64,000 nt of DNA from Pseudomonadota bacterium (GTDB lineage Bacteria; Pseudomonadota; Gammaproteobacteria; Acidiferrobacterales; UBA6901). The notes beneath the pieces were generated by a model that was not told the origin of the DNA, did not search any database, and saw nothing but the letters and a program-made list of their open reading frames with translations. Location of the stretch: NCBI GenBank assembly GCA_021785515.1, contig JAJYEX010000004.1, positions 1-64,000 on the forward strand, written 5' to 3'. The position numbers and the translations under genes were made by a program. Shown one piece after another: positions 53,762 through 62,441 of the stretch (the stretch's first letter is position 1; every line of letters begins with the position of its first letter).

Positions 53762-54337
53762 GTGCCAAAAAACAGCTGCCATCCGGTCTCTGCCCATCGC
53801 CGGCTAAGACGCCCCGACTGGTATGTATCCAGCCTCATGATGGATCGGGCGCTGGACGCCATTCTGCGGCGCATCCGGCTCGACCGTGGTCACGACATCC
53901 CCTATCTGGCCGGCTACAGCCTGGATGGCCGGACGATTTATATCGATCGCCACCTGCCGGAGGTTTTCAACCACCAAGGTCGCAAGATCGCAGTCGACCG
54001 CTACTTGATCCTGCACGAAACGGTGGAAAAAACACTTATTGATGAGCTCGACCTGCATTATCTCCACGCCCATCAGATAGCGACGCGGGCGGAAGAAGCC
54101 GCGGTGCGTGCTGACCGTATCCTGTGGAGCGCCTATGACCGTTTCATGCAGCGCTACGTCAAGGACATCGGTGATGAGCGGCTGACCAGAGTGCCCGCGG
54201 ATCTGGATCTGAAGCCCTACCGGGATGAGCACGACCAGGACCTGATCCTGCGCATGGAGGCCGCCGAAGGCACGGGCGGGCGCAAGCCCGCGGTCCGGAG
54301 CCGGACTCCGCGACGTCGGGCCCGCAGTCCGAAGTAG
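53762..54337 (+). CDS. Conserved hypothetical protein with HETVE motif
   Basis: 191 residues, soluble. After a basic N-terminus comes PYLAGYSLDGRTIYIDRHLP, then RYLILHETVEKTLIDELDL and HYLHAHQIATRAEEAAVRAD. HE-x-x-E followed by a second His about 14 residues on resembles a metal-binding helix pair, but I cannot name the family. The tail is strongly basic (RSRTPRRRARSPK). A perfect AAGGAGG at 53750-53756 points to the GTG at 53762 as start; the frame before it is open to 53663 but unlikely. Confidence 0.7.
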   Translation: MPKNSCHPVSAHRRLRRPDWYVSSLMMDRALDAILRRIRLDRGHDIPYLAGYSLDGRTIYIDRHLPEVFNHQGRKIAVDRYLILHETVEKTLIDELDLHYLHAHQIATRAEEAAVRADRILWSAYDRFMQRYVKDIGDERLTRVPADLDLKPYRDEHDQDLILRMEAAEGTGGRKPAVRSRTPRRRARSPK

Positions 54338-54557
54338 TCCGCCGGTTGTCCCGACCTCGCTCTCATTCGGGGCGCGGGCCGGTTTGCAGTGCAGGATATT
54401 CCCGCGCGGGATGTACTGAATGGCGTTTTGCCTGCACGCGCGCAAAGCTGTTAAGATGTGGCGCGCAGTGACTAAGCTAAGCTGCTAATCCGAAAAAGAT
54501 ATATTCGGGTGATCTGGAAAAGATATCGTTGAGCAAATATTCGGAGGCGAGGGGCGA

Positions 54558-55655
54558 ATGCAGCAGCCGAACTGGCTGGTTACAGGGGGTGCCGGATTCA
54601 TCGGATCGAATTTTGTGCGCAGTGTGCGGCGCGAAGCCCGTTTCGGTGTTGTCAATCTGGACAAGCTGACCTATGCCGGTCATCTCGAGAATCTTACGGA
54701 TCTGGCCGACGACCCCGGGCACCACTTTGTCTGTGGGGATATTGGCGACGCGACGCTGGTAGATGCCCTGCTCGATGAGTACCGGCCTGCGGCTATAGTC
54801 AATTTTGCGGCCGAATCCCACGTCGACCGGTCCATCCTCGGACCGCAGGAATTCATCCAGACCAATGTCGTGGGCACCCACACGCTGCTGCAGTGTGTGC
54901 TGCGCTACTGGAAGAGCCTGGACAGCAGCCAGGCGGACGGTTTCCGCTTTCTCCATGTGTCGACTGATGAGGTCTACGGAAGTCTCGGTCCGCAGGATCC
55001 GCCGTTCACGGAGAACAGCCAGTACCGCCCCAATTCGCCGTATGCGGCGAGCAAGGCCGCGGCCGACCACCTGGTGCGGGCCTATCATGAGACTTTCGGC
55101 TTGCCGGTGTTGACCACGAACTGTTCCAACAACTACGGTCCGTATCAGCACCCGGAGAAACTGATCCCGCTGATGATCGGAAACGGCTGGGCCGGCCGGC
55201 TGCTGCCGGTCTACGGCGATGGCCGCCAGATTCGCGACTGGCTGTACGTGCAGGACCATTGCGATGCGCTGCGCCTGGTGCTCGAGCGCGGGCGGGCAGG
55301 CGAGACTTATAATATTGGCGGCGATTGCGAGCGCACCAATCTCGACATCGTTCAGGAGCTGTGCCGTCTGCTGGACCAGGCCGATCCGGCAGGCGCACCC
55401 CATACGCGCCTCATTGCCCATGTTGCTGACCGGCCGGGCCACGACCGCCGTTACGCGATTGATGCGTGCAAGATGCAGCAGGAGCTGGGCTGGAAACCCC
55501 GGGTGAGTTTCGATGCCGGCCTGGCTGCGACGCTGCGCTGGTATGCGGAGCATCCCGGATGGGTTGCCGCGGTGAGCGCCGGAGCGCACGAGCGCTGGCT
55601 CGAGACGAACTATGGCGGGCGGGATCCGGCGGCGGCTCCGGGAGCGGCCGGGTGA
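54558..55655 (+). CDS. rfbB: dTDP-glucose 4,6-dehydratase
   Basis: A 365-residue short-chain dehydrogenase of extended type, second step of dTDP-L-rhamnose synthesis. NAD-binding [13 protein letters not shown], active-site [10 protein letters not shown] and the Tyr-Lys pair [14 protein letters not shown], then [17 protein letters not shown] are the RmlB signature. First of four genes whose ends overlap, so they form one operon. The product feeds O-antigen or other rhamnose-containing surface sugars. Confidence 0.96.
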   Translation: MQQPNWLVTGGAGFIGSNFVRSVRREARFGVVNLDKLTYAGHLENLTDLADDPGHHFVCGDIGDATLVDALLDEYRPAAIVNFAAESHVDRSILGPQEFIQTNVVGTHTLLQCVLRYWKSLDSSQADGFRFLHVSTDEVYGSLGPQDPPFTENSQYRPNSPYAASKAAADHLVRAYHETFGLPVLTTNCSNNYGPYQHPEKLIPLMIGNGWAGRLLPVYGDGRQIRDWLYVQDHCDALRLVLERGRAGETYNIGGDCERTNLDIVQELCRLLDQADPAGAPHTRLIAHVADRPGHDRRYAIDACKMQQELGWKPRVSFDAGLAATLRWYAEHPGWVAAVSAGAHERWLETNYGGRDPAAAPGAAG

Positions 55656-56521
55656 AGGGGATCATTCTCGCCGGCGGTGCCGGCACCCGGCTCGCGCCGC
55701 TCACCCGGGTGATGAGCAAGCAGCTGTTGCCCGTGTACGACAAGCCCATGATTTACTATCCGCTGTCGACGCTGATGCTGGCGGGTATCCGCGACTTTCT
55801 CATCATCTCCACGCCGCAGGACTTGCCCCGGTTCCGCGACCTGTTCCATGATGGCAGCCATCTCGGCCTGCGGTTCGAGTACGTCGAGCAACCCCGCCCC
55901 GAGGGTATCGCCCAGGCCTTCATACTGGGACGTCGTTTTATCGACGGGGACCAGGTTGCCCTCATCCTCGGGGACAACATTTTCTACGGGCACGGTCTGG
56001 CGGCACAGATGCGCGCCGCGGCAGAGCGGCGCGAGGGTGCGACCGTTTTCGTCTACCGCGTGAAGGATCCCCAGCGCTACGGTGTGGCCGAGTTTGACGC
56101 GGAGGGCCGGGTCGTCGACATCGTCGAGAAACCGGCAAATCCCAAATCGCGCTACGCCGTCACCGGGCTCTACTTCTACGACGGGCGGGTGTGCGACATC
56201 GCAGCCGGGCTCAGGCCTTCAGCCCGCGGGGAGATCGAGATCACCGACGTCAACCGCCGTTATCTTGAGGATCGGGCACTGTATGTTGAGCGGCTCGGGC
56301 GGGGAGCGGCCTGGCTCGATACCGGCACGCACGAAGCGCTGCATCAGGCCGCCAATTTCATCCAGACCATCGAGATGCGGCAGGGCCTTAAGGTTGCATG
56401 TATCGAAGAGGTCGCCTACGAAATGGGATTCATCGACCGTACCCAGCTCGAGCGGCTGGCAGCAACCTTGGATCATGAATATGGCGCCTACCTGAGGGCC
56501 GTAGTGGGTGAGGGCGCATGA
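55652..56521 (+). CDS. rfbA: Glucose-1-phosphate thymidylyltransferase
   Basis: About 289 residues, first enzyme of the dTDP-rhamnose pathway. [20 protein letters not shown] holds the nucleotide-binding loop; [28 protein letters not shown] and [17 protein letters not shown] are diagnostic. The GTG at 55652 overlaps the rfbB stop (GTGA). Confidence 0.96.
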   Translation: MKGIILAGGAGTRLAPLTRVMSKQLLPVYDKPMIYYPLSTLMLAGIRDFLIISTPQDLPRFRDLFHDGSHLGLRFEYVEQPRPEGIAQAFILGRRFIDGDQVALILGDNIFYGHGLAAQMRAAAERREGATVFVYRVKDPQRYGVAEFDAEGRVVDIVEKPANPKSRYAVTGLYFYDGRVCDIAAGLRPSARGEIEITDVNRRYLEDRALYVERLGRGAAWLDTGTHEALHQAANFIQTIEMRQGLKVACIEEVAYEMGFIDRTQLERLAATLDHEYGAYLRAVVGEGA

Positions 56522-57063
56522 GCAATCTGACCGTTTGGGAATTGCCGCTGGCAGGGCTGAAACTTGTAAAGCCGCAGGTGTTCGAGGATGGACGGGGCTA
56601 CTTTCTTGAGAGCTACCATCTCGAGAAATTCGGCGCGGAGGTGGTGCGTGACGCGTTTGTGCAGGACAACGTGTCGTTCTCGAAGCATGGCGTGCTGCGG
56701 GGGCTGCATTACCAGGAGCCGCATGCCCAGGGAAAACTCGTGGCGGTGCTGGAGGGCGAGATTTTCGATGCGGTGGTGGACATACGCCGCGATTCCCCGA
56801 CGTTCGGAAAGTGGCACGGGGTGACGCTGTCTGAACACAATCATCTGCAGCTCTATGTGCCGCCCGGATTCGCCCACGGATTCTGCGTGACCGGAGAACA
56901 GGCGCGCGTGCTGTACAAGTGCACCGATTTTTACAGCCCGGGGAACGAACATACGATCATCTGGAATGACCCGCAGATTGGCATCGCCTGGCCGGTCGCC
57001 GATCCTGTGCTCTCCGAAAAGGACGCCCGGGGCGTGCTTCTGCGCGATGCGCTTATCGTGTGA
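56518..57063 (+). CDS. rfbC: dTDP-4-dehydrorhamnose 3,5-epimerase
   Basis: 181 residues of the cupin-type RmlC family. [37 protein letters not shown] with the catalytic His, [20 protein letters not shown], and [12 protein letters not shown] are conserved. The start ATG overlaps the rfbA stop. It supplies the substrate of RfbD. Confidence 0.96.
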   Translation: MSNLTVWELPLAGLKLVKPQVFEDGRGYFLESYHLEKFGAEVVRDAFVQDNVSFSKHGVLRGLHYQEPHAQGKLVAVLEGEIFDAVVDIRRDSPTFGKWHGVTLSEHNHLQLYVPPGFAHGFCVTGEQARVLYKCTDFYSPGNEHTIIWNDPQIGIAWPVADPVLSEKDARGVLLRDALIV

Positions 57064-57941
57064 TGAAGATCGTCCTGTTGGGCCGCGATGGACAGCTCGG
57101 CCGGGACCTGGGCGCGGTGCTGGGTAGTGCCGGGGTATGTGCCTATGGGAGGGCGGATGCCGATCTCGCCGATGGTTTCCGGCTGCGCGAGAGGTTGTTG
57201 CGCGAGCAACCCCGGGTGATCATCAATGCGGCTGCCTACACGGCCGTGGATCGGGCCGAGTCCGATGCGGCGGTCGCGCAGCGCGTTAATGCGGGCGCCC
57301 CGGCAGTTCTGGCGCAGGCGGCGCGCGAGCTTGGAGCGCTGCTCGTCCATTATTCCACCGATTATGTGTTCGACGGTGCGGGCCACGCACCGTATACCGA
57401 AGACTCGCCCACTGCGCCGCTCGGCGTCTATGGCAGGACCAAGCTTGCCGGCGAGCAGGCAATCCAGGCCAGCGGCTGCAATCATCTCATCCTGCGTACC
57501 GCCTGGCTGTATTCCAGTCAAGGACACAACTTCTACCGGACCATGTTGCGTCTGGCGTCAGAGCGCGACGAACTGCGCGTGGTCGATGACCAGATCGGCA
57601 GCCCCACCTATGCGCGCAATGTCGCCGAGGCCACCGCGCAGATGCTGGTCGCCATGGCTGACGGGGACGGTTTCCGTTCGGGACTGAGCGGTGTCTACCA
57701 CGTGACCAGCCAGGGGTCGGTAAGCTGGTGCGGTTTTGCGCGGCGGATCATCGAAATGGCGGGTCTGGGTGGGCGTGTGCGGGTTACGCCCATTACCACC
57801 GCCGAATATCCGACACCGGCCCGTCGTCCCGCCTACTCGGTGCTGTCCGGGGACAAGCTCGCGCGCGGTTTCGGCATCCGTCTGCCGCACTGGGAGGCGG
57901 CTCTGGATCAATGTCTGGCGCGTGATGGCGCACTCGCCTAG
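57063..57941 (+). CDS. rfbD: dTDP-4-dehydrorhamnose reductase
   Basis: 292 residues of the RmlD family, last step of dTDP-L-rhamnose synthesis. LLGRDGQLGRDL is the NAD(P)-binding loop, STDYVFDGAG and YGRTKLAGEQAI the catalytic region, and DQIGSPTYARNVAE the end of the substrate site. The ATG at 57063 shares its A with the rfbC stop. Its own end overlaps the next gene by 17 bases. Confidence 0.95.
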   Translation: MKIVLLGRDGQLGRDLGAVLGSAGVCAYGRADADLADGFRLRERLLREQPRVIINAAAYTAVDRAESDAAVAQRVNAGAPAVLAQAARELGALLVHYSTDYVFDGAGHAPYTEDSPTAPLGVYGRTKLAGEQAIQASGCNHLILRTAWLYSSQGHNFYRTMLRLASERDELRVVDDQIGSPTYARNVAEATAQMLVAMADGDGFRSGLSGVYHVTSQGSVSWCGFARRIIEMAGLGGRVRVTPITTAEYPTPARRPAYSVLSGDKLARGFGIRLPHWEAALDQCLARDGALA

Positions 57942-59865
57942 CGCGCAGCGTCTCGGGCCGGATGGCCCCCTGGCTTCGCGGCTCCCTGGATTCGTCGCGC
58001 GTCCGGCGCAGCAGCAGATGGCGGCGCGCATCGAGGCGGTGCTGGCTGATCGTTCCACGTGCATTGTCGAATCCGGCACCGGTACCGGAAAGACGCTTGC
58101 CTATCTGGTTCCGGCACTGCTGTCCGGGAAAAAGGTGCTGATCTCCACCGGAACCCGCAATCTGCAGGATCAGCTGTACCAGCGCGATCTGCCGCTGGTG
58201 CGCGCAGCCCTCGGGGTGCCGGTCAGTACCGCCCTCCTCAAGGGGCGTCCGAACTATCTTTGTCTGGCGCGTCTTGACCGTGCCGAGGCGGAGGGACGCT
58301 TCGGTGGCCGCCGCGCCGATGCAACGCTCGCCCGCATTCGCCGCTGGGCCGGCACCACCACCAGCGGCGACATCGCCGAGCTTGGTGATGTCGCCGAGGA
58401 TTCCGAGCTCTGGCCCCTGGTCACTTCGACCTCCGACAACTGTCTCGGCAGCCAGTGCGGTCACTACGGCGACTGTCACGTGAACCGGGCGCGGCGTGAT
58501 GCGCTTGCCGCCGACGTGGTGGTCGTGAACCATCATCTGTTCTTTGCCGATCTCGCACTGCGGGAAGAGGGTTTCGGTCAGCTGTTGCCGGGGGTGGAGG
58601 CGCTGATTTTCGATGAGGCGCACCAGCTTCCCGAGATTGCGAGCGGCTTTTTCGGCACAGCCCTCGGCAGTCAGCAGCTGCTGGCGCTGTGCCGGGATGC
58701 GGTCGCCGAGGAACGCAAGGAGCACAGCGCCGTTTCCGGGCTGCAGGAGGCGGCGCAGCGGCTGGAGAAGTCAGTGGCCGACCTGCGTCTGGCCTTTGGC
58801 GCGGGCGTGCGGCGCGGTCCGTGGAGCGCTGCTGCCGGACGGGAGGGTTTGCCTGCGGCCGTTGCGCAGCTGCGCGCGCGACTCGGCGAGGTGACTGGTG
58901 TGCTGGAGGCTGCGTCGGCTCGCGGGGCGGGCCTCTCGAACTGCCTGTACCGCGCGCTCGATTTCGGCGGGCGTCTGGAAGCGCTGACCGGAAACCCGCC
59001 GCCAGACTTCGTGTCCTGGTTCGAGACGACGGTCCGCGGCTTCGTGCTGCGCCTGACGCCGCTGGCGGTCGCTCCGCTGTTTCGCCGCTATCTCGAGGCG
59101 GACCGGAAGGCATGGATCTTCACGTCAGCGACCCTGGCGATCGACCACAGTTTCGCCCATTTCCGCGATGAGCTCGGACTTGAGGAAGCCGAGGCCGAGC
59201 AGTGGGACAGTCCCTTCGACTATGCGCATCAGACGCTGCTCTACCTGCCACCGGGACTGCCGCCGCCGACGGCGCCCGTCTACACCGAGCGCGTGCTGGA
59301 AGCCGTGCTGCCGGTGATCGAGGCGAGCCGCGGCCGGACGTTTGTGCTGTTTACCAGTCATCGCGCGCTGAAGCTGGCCGCCGCAACCTTCGAGTCACGC
59401 TGCCCCTTTCCGCTGCTGGTGCAGGGCAGCGCTCCGCGGGCGCGGCTGCTTGAGCGTTTCCGCACGGCGGGTAATGCGGTGTTGCTCGGCACCGGCAGCT
59501 TCTGGGAAGGTGTGGATGTGCGGGGGGAGGCGTTGTCGACAGTGATTATTGACAAGCTGCCGTTCGCAGCGCCCGATGATCCGGTGATGCACGCCCGCGG
59601 CGAGGCGCTGGAGCGTGATGGACGCAGTGCGTTCATGGAGCTGCTGCTGCCCGAGGCGGTGATTGCACTCAAGCAGGGCGCGGGGCGTCTGATCCGCGAT
59701 GCCAGTGATCGCGGCGTGCTGGTGCTCTGCGATCCGCGCCTGCTGGAAAAGGGCTACGGCAAGATCTTTCTGGCGAGCCTGCCGCCGATGCCACGCACCC
59801 GTGTTCTGGATGACGTTCAGCGGTTTTTCGCGAAAGGGTCCGGGCCGGTTCCCGGGCCCGCTTAG
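57925..59865 (+). CDS. DinG-family ATP-dependent DNA helicase (YoaA-like)
   Basis: A 646-residue superfamily 2 helicase of the XPD/DinG type. Walker A VESGTGTGKTLAYLVPALL, iron-sulfur cysteines in NYLCLARLD and DNCLGSQCGHYGDCHV, DEAHQLPEIASGF, VLFTSHRALKL, GTGSFWEGVDVRGEAL and QGAGRLIRDASDRGV are present. The size fits YoaA. The ATG at 57925 lies inside the end of rfbD, so it is co-transcribed with the sugar genes although the roles differ. Confidence 0.92.
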   Translation: MAHSPSAQRLGPDGPLASRLPGFVARPAQQQMAARIEAVLADRSTCIVESGTGTGKTLAYLVPALLSGKKVLISTGTRNLQDQLYQRDLPLVRAALGVPVSTALLKGRPNYLCLARLDRAEAEGRFGGRRADATLARIRRWAGTTTSGDIAELGDVAEDSELWPLVTSTSDNCLGSQCGHYGDCHVNRARRDALAADVVVVNHHLFFADLALREEGFGQLLPGVEALIFDEAHQLPEIASGFFGTALGSQQLLALCRDAVAEERKEHSAVSGLQEAAQRLEKSVADLRLAFGAGVRRGPWSAAAGREGLPAAVAQLRARLGEVTGVLEAASARGAGLSNCLYRALDFGGRLEALTGNPPPDFVSWFETTVRGFVLRLTPLAVAPLFRRYLEADRKAWIFTSATLAIDHSFAHFRDELGLEEAEAEQWDSPFDYAHQTLLYLPPGLPPPTAPVYTERVLEAVLPVIEASRGRTFVLFTSHRALKLAAATFESRCPFPLLVQGSAPRARLLERFRTAGNAVLLGTGSFWEGVDVRGEALSTVIIDKLPFAAPDDPVMHARGEALERDGRSAFMELLLPEAVIALKQGAGRLIRDASDRGVLVLCDPRLLEKGYGKIFLASLPPMPRTRVLDDVQRFFAKGSGPVPGPA

Positions 59866-60012
59866 CGCTGCGGCGGGTTGCGCCCACGCGTTCGTGGCGG
59901 ATAATGGACGGGGCGCGCTCCGTGGTGTGGCGCCTCTGCCCGGGCGGTGGCCAGCGCGGATCTGTTCCGATTGTCCGCGCCGACATTCTGCGGTGACCGA
60001 GGAGTGTGCATT

Positions 60013-60507
60013 ATGGGGATTGGTATCGGCGATTCGCTTCCAGCGGTGAGCCTGTTTGAAATGACCACCGCGGGGCCCGTCGAGGTGGTCATGTCCGCGT
60101 TGGCAGTTGGCCGGCGTGTCGTGCTGTTTGGCCTGCCGGGTGCGTTCACGCCGACCTGCTCCGCGCGCCATCTGCCCGGCTATCTCATGCTGGCCGACAA
60201 ACTGCGTCTGCGCCGGGTCGAAGATATTGTCTGTGTCGCGGTAAACGACGTATATGTCGTGGGTGCCTGGGGCAGGGAGCAGCAGACGGAGGGCAAGATC
60301 CGGATGCTGGCCGACGGCAACGGCGATTTTGCCCGCGCCATCGGCGTGCCGGCGGACTTGAGCAGTTATGGCATGGGTCTGCGCTCGAAGCGCTACTCCA
60401 TGCTGATTGACGATGGGATCGTGAAGGCGTTTAACGTTGAAGATCCGGGCAAATTCGAGGTCAGCGACGCCGAGACCATGATCTATCAGATCGACCGGCT
60501 GCGGTAG
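60013..60507 (+). CDS. Peroxiredoxin (Prx5-like)
   Basis: 164 residues of the AhpC/TSA superfamily, Prx5 group. LFGLPGAFTPTCSARHLPGY contains the peroxidatic Cys with its Pro-Thr environment; a conserved Arg lies in LRSKRYSMLIDDG. It reduces hydroperoxides with thiols. The other cysteine (IVCVAVND) is at a place not typical for a resolving Cys, so it may work as a 1-Cys enzyme. GACCGAGGAGTG precedes the ATG. Confidence 0.92.
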   Translation: MGIGIGDSLPAVSLFEMTTAGPVEVVMSALAVGRRVVLFGLPGAFTPTCSARHLPGYLMLADKLRLRRVEDIVCVAVNDVYVVGAWGREQQTEGKIRMLADGNGDFARAIGVPADLSSYGMGLRSKRYSMLIDDGIVKAFNVEDPGKFEVSDAETMIYQIDRLR

Positions 60508-60566
60508 GGGCTCTGGGACGCGGGCGTCGCGACCCGCGGCGCGGCGGATGAAACCGGAGAGGCATC

Positions 60567-62441
60567 ATGAGCGCAACCGCGTCAACCTGTACCCGCCGTC
60601 CGGTGCGTTTCAGGCACCTCATGCCATTCGGTGCGGAGGTGCTCACGGATGGCGGGGTGCGCTTCCGGCTGTGGGCGCCTGCGGCGCGCAACGTGACGCT
60701 GTGCCTGTACCCCGGTGAGGAACTGCAGACGCTGCCGATGGAATCCCTTCCGGAGGGGTGGTTCGTCCTCACCACCGCTGTGGCGCGCGCCGGCACGCGC
60801 TATCGCTTCCGCATCGATGATGGTCTGGAAGTGCCCGACCCGGCTTCGCGCTACCAGCCGCAGGATGTGCACGGGCCCAGCGAAGTGATCGACCCGCTGG
60901 CCTTTGAGTGGTCCGACAGCGACTGGCGCGGACGCCCCTGGAATCAGGCGGTGATCTACGAGCTGCATGTCGGGGCGTTCACCCGCCAGGGAGGATTCGC
61001 CGGCGTGCAGGGCCGGCTGGACCAGCTTGTCGCGCTCGGTGTGACCGCCATCGAGCTCATGCCGGTGGCTGATTTCCCGGGGGCCCACAACTGGGGCTAT
61101 GACGGGGTGCTGCCGTTTGCGCCGGATTCGAGCTACGGCCATCCATTCGGGTTCAAGGCGCTGGTGCAGGCGGCGCACGCCCGTGGCCTGATGGTGTTCC
61201 TGGATGTCGTCTATAACCACTTTGGTCCGGACGGCAACTATCTGCCGGGTTATGCGCCGGCGTTTTTCGATCCGCGGTACGCCACCCCGTGGGGTGCGGC
61301 GATCAACTTCAGTGGCCGCGATGCGTCCGTCGCGCGTCAGTTCTTCATCCACAATGCGCTTTACTGGATCGAGGAGTTCCACCTGGACGGCCTGCGGATC
61401 GATGCGGTGCACGCCATGCACGACTGCTCGGACCCTGATTTCCTGCAGGAACTGGCCGGCATGGTGGCCGCCGGACCCGGGGCATCGCGGCCGGTGCATC
61501 TGATTCTGGAAAACGACCGGAATGAGGTGCGATATCTGGCGCACACAGCAGCCTGCCCGGGCGGCGGGTACACCGCCCAGTGGAACGATGATATTCATCA
61601 TGCCCTGCACGTGCTGGTCACCGGCGAGCGCAGCGGCTACTACGAGGACTATGCCGATGCGCCCTTGTGGCACCTCGGCCGCTGTCTGACCGAGGGCTTC
61701 TCCTACCAGGGTGAACCCTCGTCCTATCGCGGGGAATCGCCCCGGGGCGAGCCATCCTCGCAGTGGCCGCTTGCGGCGTTTGTCTCGGCACTGCAGACGC
61801 ATGATCAGATCGGCAACCGGGCGTTCGGCGAACGCATCACGCGGCTGGCTCCAGAAGCCGCGGTGCGTGCGGCCACGGCGGTGCTGCTGCTGGCCCCCTC
61901 GCCGCCGATGCTGTTCATGGGGCAGGAATGGGCCGCGACGCAGCCGTTCCCGTTTTTCTGCGACTTCGGGGCTGAACTCGCCGCCGCGGTAACACACGGG
62001 CGGCGTGAAGAGTTCGGGCGCTTTCCCGAGTTCTGTGACCCGCAGGCGCGCGCCCGCATTCCAGACCCGAATGATGCCCGGACTTTCGACAGCGCCAGGC
62101 TCGACTGGAATGCCGCTGTCGCAGGTGCCGGACGCCGCTGGTGGCAGTGGCATCAGGGGCTGCTCGCGCTGCGGGCGCGGGAGATCGCGCCGAGGATTGC
62201 GGGGATGCGCGGCGGTAGCGGCGAGTTCAAAATTTCCGCCGCCGGAGCGCTGAGTGTGCGCTGGCGGCTGGCTGATGGCAGCGGGCTTGCGCTGGTTGCG
62301 AATCTCGGCGCCCGGCCGGTGCCCGCTCCCGACTGGCCGGCGGGTGAGGCGATTTTCACGGTCGGCGAGAGCGCCAGCGGTGCCGGAACGCTGTCGCCCT
62401 GGTCGGTGATCTGGCTGCTGGATGCCGTGGCCCCGGCATGA
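60567..62441 (+). CDS. treZ: Malto-oligosyltrehalose trehalohydrolase
   Basis: A 624-residue GH13 enzyme that releases trehalose from maltooligosyl-trehalose. N-terminal carbohydrate-binding domain (GVRFRLWAPAARNVTLCLY), then the catalytic barrel: ELMPVADFPGAHNWGYDGVL, VFLDVVYNHFGPDGNYL, LDGLRIDAVHAMHD with the nucleophile Asp, VHLILENDRNE with the acid Glu, and ALQTHDQIGNRAFGERI. GGAGAGG precedes the ATG. Its end overlaps treY, forming the TreY-TreZ pair. Confidence 0.95.
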   Translation: MSATASTCTRRPVRFRHLMPFGAEVLTDGGVRFRLWAPAARNVTLCLYPGEELQTLPMESLPEGWFVLTTAVARAGTRYRFRIDDGLEVPDPASRYQPQDVHGPSEVIDPLAFEWSDSDWRGRPWNQAVIYELHVGAFTRQGGFAGVQGRLDQLVALGVTAIELMPVADFPGAHNWGYDGVLPFAPDSSYGHPFGFKALVQAAHARGLMVFLDVVYNHFGPDGNYLPGYAPAFFDPRYATPWGAAINFSGRDASVARQFFIHNALYWIEEFHLDGLRIDAVHAMHDCSDPDFLQELAGMVAAGPGASRPVHLILENDRNEVRYLAHTAACPGGGYTAQWNDDIHHALHVLVTGERSGYYEDYADAPLWHLGRCLTEGFSYQGEPSSYRGESPRGEPSSQWPLAAFVSALQTHDQIGNRAFGERITRLAPEAAVRAATAVLLLAPSPPMLFMGQEWAATQPFPFFCDFGAELAAAVTHGRREEFGRFPEFCDPQARARIPDPNDARTFDSARLDWNAAVAGAGRRWWQWHQGLLALRAREIAPRIAGMRGGSGEFKISAAGALSVRWRLADGSGLALVANLGARPVPAPDWPAGEAIFTVGESASGAGTLSPWSVIWLLDAVAPA

